64,000 nt of DNA from Flavobacterium psychrolimnae. Its GTDB lineage: Bacteria; Bacteroidota; Bacteroidia; Flavobacteriales; Flavobacteriaceae. The DNA lies in contig NZ_QNUX01000002.1 of assembly GCF_003312425.1 (NCBI RefSeq), positions 1 to 64,000 of the forward strand, given 5' to 3'. A program made the position numbers and the translations under genes. Within the stretch, counting starts at the first letter, position 1; each line of letters opens with the position of its first letter. The notes beneath the pieces are model-generated. The model was not told the DNA's origin. It did not search any database and was given only the letters and a program-made list of their open reading frames with translations. Positions 23,769 to 31,839 of the stretch are shown one piece after another.

Positions 23769-24693
23769 TATATTTTATATTTAAACTGATAACAACAACG
23801 GAAAGGATTCCAAAGAGCAAAATGCATTTTAAAAGTATACTCAAAAAATGAAATTCTTTTTTGGTTTTAGCAGTCCACACTTTTACAGTGAAAAAAATTA
23901 GCGGACCAACAACAAAAAGCAACAGATATAGTGTAACGAAAAGTAATTCGAACAAGTATTTATTGATGTAAAATAAAATAAAAAAAAGTGGAATAAAACT
24001 TAATCCAAAAACTATTTTTCCAGTTCTGGATTTTCCTATTGCAATAGGTAAGGTGTTCATTCCTTGATTGTAATCACCATCGGTATCCTCAATGTCTTTA
24101 ACGATTTCCCGAAGCAGATTAATCATAAAAGCAAAAATAGCGTAATCAAGTAAAATAGAAAAAAACAATCCCATTTGTTGTTGATTGTCTAATCCTGTGG
24201 CAGGATATAAATCAAAAATCCCAATTATAATTACACTAAACGAAAGCAACAATGCTACAATAATATTGCCAATGAGCATCATTTGTTTCAGGCTTGTGGC
24301 ATATAAATAAAGTGTAGCTGCAACCAAAATAAAAATGGAAGCAAAACCTGGTTTTACAATAACATTTGATATATAGAAACCAATTGCGACGCCTGTTACA
24401 GTAAGTCCAATATATAAATTATAGGCTTGTATTTCCGAAATGTCTTTGCCTACAATAACAGTTTTGGGTTTGTTTATAACATCCGTATGTTGGTCAAAAA
24501 TATTATTAATCACATAGCCACCAGCAGCAATCAAAACGGTTGACAAAATCAATAATCCATATTGCCAATCAGCTAAAGCCAAAGGAATATTTTGAATTTT
24601 AAAAAATCCGTACCTAAAAATAAGCTGCATAAAAGCAAGCATAAGTAGGTTTTGGTATCGGATGAGTTTTAGAAATGGAACCACAAATGTCAT
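23761..24693 (-). CDS. UbiA-superfamily prenyltransferase (geranylgeranylglycerol-phosphate type)
   Basis: The 310-residue integral membrane protein has about nine spans and both aspartate-rich motifs of UbiA enzymes: NNIFDQHTDVINKP in loop 2-3 and DIEDTDGDYNQGMNTLP in loop 6-7. Flavobacterial proteins of this type are usually labelled geranylgeranylglycerol-phosphate geranylgeranyltransferase. It is distinct from the menaquinone enzyme MenA, which is present at 63034-63996. It transfers an isoprenoid chain to a polar acceptor that is not determined here. It lies between kdsC and maf in one operon. Confidence 0.82.
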   Translation of the reverse strand: MTFVVPFLKLIRYQNLLMLAFMQLIFRYGFFKIQNIPLALADWQYGLLILSTVLIAAGGYVINNIFDQHTDVINKPKTVIVGKDISEIQAYNLYIGLTVTGVAIGFYISNVIVKPGFASIFILVAATLYLYATSLKQMMLIGNIIVALLLSFSVIIIGIFDLYPATGLDNQQQMGLFFSILLDYAIFAFMINLLREIVKDIEDTDGDYNQGMNTLPIAIGKSRTGKIVFGLSFIPLFFILFYINKYLFELLFVTLYLLLFVVGPLIFFTVKVWTAKTKKEFHFLSILLKCILLFGILSVVVISLNIKYNA

Positions 24694-24725
24694 TTAAAAT
24701 TTATATTTTAATATTTAAAATAGCA

Positions 24726-25253
24726 CTAATCGTGTTTCCCGTCAAAATGCGCCATCCATTTTCCTTGCGCTTTCATAACTTGTTCAATCACGTCTCTTGC
24801 GGCACCTTTTCCTCCATTTTTATGAGAAATATATCTTGAAATCCCTTTTATTTCAGGACTTGCGTCTTGAGGACAAGTTGGTAATCCCACTAATTTCATC
24901 ACATGATAATCTGGAATATCATCGCCCATATACAATACGTGTTCTGGTTTTATTTGATGCACATCTGTATATTCATCAAAGGTTTCCACTTTATCAGGTG
25001 TGCCCAAATAAATATCAGTAATGCCAAGATTTCGCAGTCTAACTCTCACGCCTTCATTGCTTCCACCTGAAATAATACATACATTATAACCGCTTTCAAC
25101 GGCTGCTTTCATTGCATAACCATCTCTGATGTTCATAGTTCGCAAAATTTCTCCTTCATTGGTTACAAAAACAGAACTGTCCGTAAGTACGCCATCGACA
25201 TCAAAAATAAAAGTTGTGATATCGTTCATTATTTCTTTATAACTTTTTGCCAT
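24726..25253 (-). CDS. kdsC: 3-deoxy-D-manno-octulosonate 8-phosphate phosphatase (KdsC-type HAD)
   Basis: 175 residues without a cap domain, as expected for tetrameric KdsC-type HAD enzymes. Motif I is FIFDVDGVLTDSSVFV, followed by the beta-hairpin NEGEILRTMNIRDGYAMK. Motif II is IISGGSN and motif IV YMGDDIPDYHVM. It dephosphorylates KDO-8-phosphate in lipopolysaccharide core synthesis. The start at 25253 overlaps the previous gene by 17 bases; MNDITTF at 25229 is an alternative that removes most of the overlap. It follows DUF2520 and precedes the UbiA gene by 32 bases. Confidence 0.88.
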   Translation of the reverse strand: MAKSYKEIMNDITTFIFDVDGVLTDSSVFVTNEGEILRTMNIRDGYAMKAAVESGYNVCIISGGSNEGVRVRLRNLGITDIYLGTPDKVETFDEYTDVHQIKPEHVLYMGDDIPDYHVMKLVGLPTCPQDASPEIKGISRYISHKNGGKGAARDVIEQVMKAQGKWMAHFDGKHD

Positions 25254-26010
25254 TCTCTTGTATTGATTGTGTTAGTGTTTTATAAATTTTAAGGTAATTT
25301 TCGTTGGCCAAAAAAGCTTCATGCGCTTCGATAGTTGCCGTATCATTGCGTTTTGCAGGACCAGTTTGCGCCTCTTCCGGAGAAAGTACCATTATTTTAT
25401 TGGCGGTTTCAGCTATTAAAGGTTTCAGAATTTCGAAAGGAACTTGGTTTTCCTGACAAATTTCCTGACCTATTTGGTACAAATGATTCGTAAAATTATT
25501 GACAAAAACTGCTGCCACGTGCAAGGCTTTTCGTTGTTCTGAATTGATTGCGAAAACTTTTTCAGAAATTGATTTGGCTACCTTATCCAGTAATTGATAA
25601 TCAGTAGCATTTTCACTTTCTAAACAAATGGGAATAGTTTTAAAATCAACTGGTTTGTTTTTGGTAAAGGTTTGCAAAGGATAAAAAACTCCTTTTCGAT
25701 TGTCTTCATTCAAAATATTCAACGGAACACTTCCTGAAGTATGCACTACCAACCGGTTTTTAAACGGAAGTTGTGACGAAATTGCTCCAATTGCATCGTC
25801 AGAAACAGCAATAATATACAAGTCCGCTTCCGCCAAAGCATCTAAATCATTTGTGATTTGATCTAAATCGAGTAGGTGAGATACACTTGCTGTTTGTCTG
25901 GAATACACCTGAATTAGCTCGATTTCTGTTCCTGAATTTTGAGCATTTTGAAAAGCAGCAATCAGATGTTGCGCAACATTTCCGGAACCAATAATTACTA
26001 CTTTGACCAT
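25237..26010 (-). CDS. DUF2520 / Rossmann-fold protein
   Basis: 257 residues. An N-terminal Rossmann domain with VVIIGSGNVAQHLIAAF as nucleotide-binding loop is followed by ADLYIIAVSDDAIGAI and VVHTSGSVPLNIL. A C-terminal helical DUF2520 domain follows, with HVAAVFVNNFTNHLYQIG and the LSPEEAQTGPAKRND segment. The layout resembles ketopantoate-reductase or pyrroline-carboxylate-reductase-like dehydrogenases, but the substrate is unknown. It heads the kdsC-UbiA-maf-mscS operon and is divergent from the cytochrome c biogenesis gene. Confidence 0.87.
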   Translation of the reverse strand: MVKVVIIGSGNVAQHLIAAFQNAQNSGTEIELIQVYSRQTASVSHLLDLDQITNDLDALAEADLYIIAVSDDAIGAISSQLPFKNRLVVHTSGSVPLNILNEDNRKGVFYPLQTFTKNKPVDFKTIPICLESENATDYQLLDKVAKSISEKVFAINSEQRKALHVAAVFVNNFTNHLYQIGQEICQENQVPFEILKPLIAETANKIMVLSPEEAQTGPAKRNDTATIEAHEAFLANENYLKIYKTLTQSIQENGKKL

Positions 26011-26209
26011 GCGACAAAATTAGCAAAAAAATATTAAGAGTTTTATTCGAAAATTACACGAATAAAAAAGGGAAATTAGCCTTGAAAAGAGCCTTTTCTG
26101 TCTTTGACTTTCATTCTTAATTTTGGATTTAATTAACAAATGTCAGAATAAAGAAGTCAACATTTTTAAGTACTTTTGTGGCACTTTTACAAAACATAAT
26201 CCCATAAAA

Positions 26210-29200
26210 ATGGATAAAAAAATTTTCTCTTTTTTGTTTTCTACCCGATTAATGGCTTTTTTATTTATTTCCTATGCCGTTGCAATGGCCACCGGAACTT
26301 TTATCGAAAGTAAATACAACACCGATACCGCCAAAATTTTAATTTACAATGCCTGGTGGTTTGAAGCCATTCACGTATTTTTCTTGATCAATTTCATTGG
26401 AAATATTAAGCGTTACCAACTCTTAAAAAAAGAAAAATGGGCTACTTTATTACTCCATTTGTCTTTTATATTCATTATTGCGGGTGCTTTTGTAACGCGT
26501 TACATCAGTTATGAAGGAATGATGCCCATCAGAGAAGGCGCTTCAGAAAATCAAATATTTTCAGATAAAACCTTTCTGACAGTTTTTGTTGATGGTGAAT
26601 ATAAAGGCGAAATGAAACGACGCGTTTTTGAAAAACAAGTGTTGCTCTCTCCGGCTGTAAATAATAATTTCCGTATTTCTGAAAAGTTTGCCGACACACC
26701 ATTTGAAGTAAAATATGAAAATTTCATAATGGGAGCCAAAGAATATATTAAGCCTGATCCAAAGGGAACAATATTTTTAAAAATTGTAGAAGCTGGTGAT
26801 GGCGGTCGTCACGAGCATTTCTTGAAAGAGGGCGAAGTACAAAATATTCATAATGTTTTATTTTCGTTAAATAAATTTACGGATGGAGCCATAAATATCA
26901 ATACGACTGGAAGTGCCTACACAATTCAAACGCCTTTTGAAGGAAACTTTATGCGAATGGCGGATAAATTACAGGGCAAAGTGACTAAAGATAATGCGCA
27001 ACCCTTGATGATGCGTTCGTTATATAGCATCGGTGAAATGCGATTTGTATTTCCAGATCCTGCAGTAAAAGGAATTGTTGATTATGAATCGGATAATGAT
27101 TTCAAAGCTAAAAATCATGAGGATGCGGTAACGGTTAAAGTTATTGCTGACGGTCAAGAAAAAACTGTTACTGTTTTAGGTTCCAAAGGTAAAATAGGAG
27201 AGGCCAAAACTGTAAAAATTGGGAATATTGATTACTCTTTTTTCTACGGAAGTAAAGCGTATGTGTTGCCTTTTAAGATAAAATTGAATGATTTTATTGC
27301 TCAGAAATATCCAGGAACGGAGAAAAGTTATTCTTCGTTTGAAAGTAAAGTAACCGTTGAAGATAAAGAACCATTTGATGCCAGAATTTATATGAATAAT
27401 GTATTGGACCACAAAGGATATCGCTTTTTTCAGTCTAGTTTTGATCCTGATGAAAAAGGAACTGTTTTGTCTGTAAACCATGATTTTTGGGGAACTACGC
27501 TGACTTACATTGGTTATTTTATGTTGTACTTTGCAATGATGGCAATTATGTTTACAAAATATTCTCGTTTTGCAGATATCAAACGTAAGCTGGAAGTCGT
27601 TAAAACTAAGAAAGCTAAATTGTTGACTATTTTAATTTTTATGTTCAGTTTCAGCAGTTTTGCACAAGAACAGGAACACAATCACGCGGATCACGAAGGA
27701 CATGCGCACACAGAAGCTGAAGCAGCGCCGGCAACGCACGCAAATCATTCTAAAAAAGTATTCAGTCAGGATGAACTGAATGATTTGATTACTAAGTATA
27801 AAGTTCCTGCAGAACATGCAGCAAAATTTGGTAGACTTGTAATTCAAGATGGTGGCGGTAGAATGAAACCGATTAATACGTTTTCATCAGAATTGTTGCG
27901 TAAAGTAAGCCAAAGTGATTCATACAATGATATGAATTCAGACCAAGTTTTCTTATCAATGACTCAGTATGCCAGTTATTGGATAGAGATTCCAATCATT
28001 TATTTAAGAAGAGGTAACGACAGTTTAAGACAAATAATAGGTGTTGATAAGAAAGCTAAATTTGCACCTTTCGTAGCTTTCTTTGATGCTAAAGGCAATT
28101 ATAAACTTTCTAAATATTTAGAAGAATCATTTAAAGCGGCTAACCCCAATCAATTTGAAAAGGATTTTATCGAAACAGATAAAAGAGTAAACTTGATGGA
28201 ATCGGCGTTAAGCGGTCGAATATTGAAAATTTTCCCTATTCCAGATGATAAAAATAACAAGTGGGTTTCTTATTTAGAACTCAACGAAGCAGGTTTCAAA
28301 GGGATGGAAGCGACGTATACTAAAAATGTATTGCCTTTGTATTTTGGTTCTTTGGCAAACGCTTCAACTTCTAATGATTACAAAACTGCCGATGAACTGC
28401 TTGAAAGTATCAATGGTTTCCAAAAGCGTTTTGGTAGTAAAGTGAGACCAAGTGAAGAAAGAATTACATCAGAAGTGTTGTATAATAAATATGATGTTTT
28501 TAATAAACTTTTTTATTGGTATGTTTTAGCTGCAATTTTGATGTTGTTTTTTACAATTATGCAAATCTTCAAAGAGCGCAAAGCATTAGCTATAGCAGTA
28601 AATACAATGCATATTATTGTAGGATTATTATTTGGATTGCATACTGTGGGCTTAATTGCCCGTTGGTATATTTCTGGTCACGCACCTTGGAGTAATGCGT
28701 ATGAATCAATTATATATATAGCTTGGGCAACCATGTTTTTTGGTTTGGCTTTCGACAGAAAATCAAAACTTACTGTGGCTTCATCAGCTTTTGTAACCGC
28801 AATGATTCTTTGGGCTGCAAATCTAAACTGGATTGATCCGGAGATTGCAAATCTGCAACCAGTTTTAAATTCCTATTGGTTGATGATTCACGTTGCGGTA
28901 ATTGTGGCTAGTTATGGCCCGTTTGCATTAGGATTTATTTTAGGAGCAGTTTCTTTATTACTGATTTCTTTTACAAATGAAAAGAACAAAGCCAAAATGG
29001 ATTTGAATATTCAGGAAATCACTTATATCAACGAATTAGCATTAACGATAGGTTTGATAATGTTAACTATTGGAAACTTCCTTGGAGGACAGTGGGCCAA
29101 TGAAAGTTGGGGACGTTACTGGGGATGGGATCCAAAAGAAACTTGGGCCTTGATCAGTATTATGGTCTATGCTTTTGTAATTCATGCTCGATTTGTTCCT

Positions 29201-29416
29201 TCTTTACGAGGAAAATGGATTTTCAATTTGATGAGTATGTTTGCTTTTATATCCATTTTGTTTACGTATTATGGAGTGAATTTTCACTTGGTAGGATTGC
29301 ATTCGTATGCAAGTGGTGAAGCACATTCGTTGAGTTGGATTTGGTATTCTCTTGGAGGAATTACGTTGTTTGGTGCAATTTCCTATCCAAAATATAAGAA
29401 GTATTACAAGAAATAA
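26210..29416 (+). CDS. ccsBA: Fused cytochrome c biogenesis protein (ResB/CcsB plus CcsA)
   Basis: Start at 26210 (MDKKIFSFLFSTRLM) gives 1068 residues; the in-frame ATG at 26123 would add 29 residues with no membrane character. The N-terminal ResB-like half has spans at ~15-35, ~45-65 and ~80-100, a long periplasmic region and a span near residue 430. A second predicted signal-like span (LLTILIFMFSFSSFA) and a His/Glu-rich linker follow. The CcsA half has several spans and the haem-handling WGWDPKETWALI motif near the C-terminus. The protein exports haem and attaches it to apocytochromes c (system II). TACTTTTG at 26171-26178 may be its -7 box. Confidence 0.92.
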   Translation: MDKKIFSFLFSTRLMAFLFISYAVAMATGTFIESKYNTDTAKILIYNAWWFEAIHVFFLINFIGNIKRYQLLKKEKWATLLLHLSFIFIIAGAFVTRYISYEGMMPIREGASENQIFSDKTFLTVFVDGEYKGEMKRRVFEKQVLLSPAVNNNFRISEKFADTPFEVKYENFIMGAKEYIKPDPKGTIFLKIVEAGDGGRHEHFLKEGEVQNIHNVLFSLNKFTDGAININTTGSAYTIQTPFEGNFMRMADKLQGKVTKDNAQPLMMRSLYSIGEMRFVFPDPAVKGIVDYESDNDFKAKNHEDAVTVKVIADGQEKTVTVLGSKGKIGEAKTVKIGNIDYSFFYGSKAYVLPFKIKLNDFIAQKYPGTEKSYSSFESKVTVEDKEPFDARIYMNNVLDHKGYRFFQSSFDPDEKGTVLSVNHDFWGTTLTYIGYFMLYFAMMAIMFTKYSRFADIKRKLEVVKTKKAKLLTILIFMFSFSSFAQEQEHNHADHEGHAHTEAEAAPATHANHSKKVFSQDELNDLITKYKVPAEHAAKFGRLVIQDGGGRMKPINTFSSELLRKVSQSDSYNDMNSDQVFLSMTQYASYWIEIPIIYLRRGNDSLRQIIGVDKKAKFAPFVAFFDAKGNYKLSKYLEESFKAANPNQFEKDFIETDKRVNLMESALSGRILKIFPIPDDKNNKWVSYLELNEAGFKGMEATYTKNVLPLYFGSLANASTSNDYKTADELLESINGFQKRFGSKVRPSEERITSEVLYNKYDVFNKLFYWYVLAAILMLFFTIMQIFKERKALAIAVNTMHIIVGLLFGLHTVGLIARWYISGHAPWSNAYESIIYIAWATMFFGLAFDRKSKLTVASSAFVTAMILWAANLNWIDPEIANLQPVLNSYWLMIHVAVIVASYGPFALGFILGAVSLLLISFTNEKNKAKMDLNIQEITYINELALTIGLIMLTIGNFLGGQWANESWGRYWGWDPKETWALISIMVYAFVIHARFVPSLRGKWIFNLMSMFAFISILFTYYGVNFHLVGLHSYASGEAHSLSWIWYSLGGITLFGAISYPKYKKYYKK

Positions 29417-29437
29417 GATTTGTTTAATTTAGATGCT

Positions 29438-29470
29438 AAAAAGGTTCAACCCAAGTTGAACCTTTTTTTT
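29438..29470. terminator. Bidirectional terminator between ccsBA and the AraC-type gene
   Basis: AAAAAGGTTCAAC-CCAA-GTTGAACCTTTTT: a 13-bp stem with A and T runs on both flanks, placed between two convergent genes. Confidence 0.85.
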
Positions 29471-30641
29471 ATTCCTCAAAATCAGCTTTATTCATTTTAT
29501 AATATTCTAATGGAGATACACCTGCAATTTCTTTAAAGCTTGTAAAGAAAGGGTTGTACGAGGTAAACCCAACCTTTTTTGATAAAGAATCTAACGTGTT
29601 ATTTTTTAAATAGTTTTGTTCAATTTGATTGATGGCATCATGAATCCGAATTACTTTTTTATATTCAGAAAACGAGATTGTTGAGTGGTATTTAAATAAA
29701 TAGGAAAGATGACTTTTTGGAATTTTCAGGCTATTCGCTAAGTCTGAAATAGTCAGATTTGAATTTCTAAACAATTCAAATTTCAGTGAGATAGACTCAA
29801 TTTCCTTAATATAATCAATAATATTTGAATCTATTTTTTCTTTAAGAACTAAATGTTGGTTGTTATTTAATTGAATGTCAGTATTTTTTTTCCAAATATC
29901 ATTCAAGACTAAAGTATTATTTTTATTCTCATTAATCTTCTGGTGTAGTACATTATAACCGTAAAGAATTTCTGGAGAGCGTAATATTTTGAACAAAATG
30001 GTCAACCAAATCAATGCGGATATCCATTGATAACTGTGTCCTCTGATACTTTCATCAAAATATATTTCCTTTGAAATTGATATGAAAAGTCGGGATATCG
30101 TGAGTATTAGTCCAATAAATAAAAAAAGTGTCCAGTTATTTATTAACTTATTTTGTTTCTGAATCACTTTTATATCTCCTTTTCTAGTCCAAATAGTAGT
30201 TCTTAATAGTCGAAAACATAAAATTACATACGTAATGGCAAAAATAAAAAATATGCCATATATTATGATTTCTATTTGTTTTGAATTATAATCGAAATAA
30301 TCTCGATTGATAGTAACTAAAAATAGCGCTACGGGAAATATGAAATGTAAAAGCTCCTTTGAATTTAGTTTTCTGTTATTTTCAGATAAATTTTTAAAGT
30401 ACAGATAACAAATTGGGATTACTATCAGCGAAAAGTTTGAATATTTGAAATAAGTAGTTCTAAAATTGGAGTCGAAAACGAAATTGGTCAATCCGGATAA
30501 GAAAAAGCGTAAAGAAATAATAAGTATAAAAAGAATAATGTAAAGGTTCATTATTCTATTGGATTTATAATTTGTAAAAATTAAAAAAGTAGTTATTAAT
30601 CCAATTAATCCTGTAATTATGAAAAGTAAATTTGAAAGCAT
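29469..30641 (-). CDS. Membrane-anchored AraC-family transcriptional regulator
   Basis: 390 residues. The first ~235 contain about seven hydrophobic segments, and the C-terminal ~100 residues are an AraC DNA-binding domain with two helix-turn-helix units (NLTISDLANSLKIPKSHLSY and LDSLSKKVGFTSYNPFFTSF, then KEIAGVSPLEYYK). This seven-span plus AraC arrangement is frequent in flavobacteria and suggests a sensor that binds DNA from the membrane; signal and targets are unknown. It is convergent with ccsBA and divergent from the adhesin-like cluster, whose first gene it might control. Confidence 0.88.
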   Translation of the reverse strand: MLSNLLFIITGLIGLITTFLIFTNYKSNRIMNLYIILFILIISLRFFLSGLTNFVFDSNFRTTYFKYSNFSLIVIPICYLYFKNLSENNRKLNSKELLHFIFPVALFLVTINRDYFDYNSKQIEIIIYGIFFIFAITYVILCFRLLRTTIWTRKGDIKVIQKQNKLINNWTLFLFIGLILTISRLFISISKEIYFDESIRGHSYQWISALIWLTILFKILRSPEILYGYNVLHQKINENKNNTLVLNDIWKKNTDIQLNNNQHLVLKEKIDSNIIDYIKEIESISLKFELFRNSNLTISDLANSLKIPKSHLSYLFKYHSTISFSEYKKVIRIHDAINQIEQNYLKNNTLDSLSKKVGFTSYNPFFTSFKEIAGVSPLEYYKMNKADFEE

Positions 30642-30938
30642 TTTTGTTAATTTTTTCTAAATTTAAAATTACAATTTTTTTTTAAAGTTGAATTATTTAG
30701 TTGCTATAAATTGAAAAATAACCAAATGTTATTTTAGAATTGTCTTTTTTTTTGGAAATTATAACTCCTTATTAATGTCAATATTTACAATCAGTTGCAA
30801 TATTTTTTTTCTCTAATTTATAGTTTTAGAGTTACTAAAAACTGAAAAGTTCTTACTAATCAATTGCATTTCCGTTTAAATGCATTTTTTATCGATGAAA
30901 TACATTATTTTAGATTAATATTGTCTAAAATAAATTTC
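30642..30938. other. AT-rich intergenic region upstream of the adhesin-like locus
   Basis: About 300 bases between two divergent genes. It must hold the promoters of the AraC-type gene and of the T9SS-sorted protein. It is extremely AT-rich with many T and A runs; I see no clear TTG-N19-TAnnTTTG pair, no hairpin and no small gene. Confidence 0.4.
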
Positions 30939-31409
30939 ATGAGGTACTTACTTATATTTTTTACGGTCACCTTTCACGGACAAGTTTTGCACCATCAAAT
31001 GGTATCATCTCAAGGTACGTCCAAAATTTTGTCAAATGGAACGGTGATATCTCAAACAATCGGACAGCAAAGTCTCACTGGAACTTCAAACAAGTATTAT
31101 GTTGTGATGCAGGGTTTTCAACAAAGCTTTTGGGGAAACTATATTGCTTCTAATACAGTTGAAACAATCAAAACGACAACATTTCCTAATCCATTTGTTC
31201 AAACAGTGAACTTTGAATTTTCAAAAGTTATTACAGAAGAGATAGATATTAATGTATTTGATTTAGGCGGCCGTTTGGTATTTGAACAAAAGAAAAAAGC
31301 TGATAATTTAATTCTGACCATTACACTTCCTTTCTTGCCCAGCTCACAATATTTAGTTCGATTAAGCACCTCAAGTTTTACACATTTCACTAAAATCATC
31401 AAAATATGA
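30939..31409 (+). CDS. Secreted protein with type A T9SS C-terminal sorting domain
   Basis: Start at 30939 (MRYLLIFFTVTFHGQVL) gives 156 residues; in-frame codons upstream lack signal character. After the signal peptide comes a short module (HHQMVSSQGTSKILSNGTVI, then SQTIGQQSLTGTSN, VMQGFQQSFWG) that recurs in flavobacterial secreted proteins. The C-terminal ~75 residues are a type A sorting domain: TTFPNPFVQTVNFEFS, the INVFDLGGRLVFEQ strand and a final TKIIKI. Such tails direct export by the type IX system and attachment to the surface. It is the first gene of a cluster with a 2652- and a 1027-residue protein that lack such tails. Confidence 0.82.
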   Translation: MRYLLIFFTVTFHGQVLHHQMVSSQGTSKILSNGTVISQTIGQQSLTGTSNKYYVVMQGFQQSFWGNYIASNTVETIKTTTFPNPFVQTVNFEFSKVITEEIDINVFDLGGRLVFEQKKKADNLILTITLPFLPSSQYLVRLSTSSFTHFTKIIKI

Positions 31410-31714
31410 TAAAAAAATACTTTTTGTTTATTGCTCTTATCACAACTTGTCAAGTTTTTTCTAAAGGATTTTACCGGAATTTAGAAAATAATTTGAATGC
31501 TGATGTAACTCAAGCTTCATTTGGATTCCCAAATGTAAACACCTGTACTTTATTCATTAATTTTTATTATTTAGATCTAATAAATCCATTTAATCAGGTT
31601 AGATGTAATTCCTTTTTTTCTTGTTTTAATCATTTCTCAATAAAAAGTAATGATTTAATTCTGTTAGAATCGATCGGATCTACCACGTATTTAAGAAAAG
31701 GAATAAAGGCTTAA
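31406..31714 (+). CDS. Possible small secreted protein or decayed gene
   Basis: A 102-codon frame starts with ATG overlapping the stop of the T9SS gene (ATGA at 31406-31409). The first ~19 residues (MIKKYFLFIALITTCQVFS) are a good signal peptide, but the rest (e.g. NTCTLFINFYYLDLINPF) has no recognisable domain and low-quality composition. It could be a real short exported protein or the 5' remnant of a longer one that lost its frame. The overlap favours a once-functional operon partner. If it is not a gene, 31410-31839 is an empty gap. Confidence 0.35.
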   Translation: MIKKYFLFIALITTCQVFSKGFYRNLENNLNADVTQASFGFPNVNTCTLFINFYYLDLINPFNQVRCNSFFSCFNHFSIKSNDLILLESIGSTTYLRKGIKA

Positions 31715-31839
31715 CAATCCTTTAAGTTGTACATAGTATTCTTTTTTATAGAAACTAATATGTTATTTACAATTCCCAAGAAAATTTATCATTTACTCTA
31801 ATCGAATTTAGAATTCATTTCACTAAAAATTATTGAACC

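Noticed and set aside
26123-26209. Upstream extension of the cytochrome c biogenesis gene
   Set aside because: The 29 extra residues lack conservation signals and would cover the candidate -7 box; the start at 26210 gives a normal membrane N-terminus.
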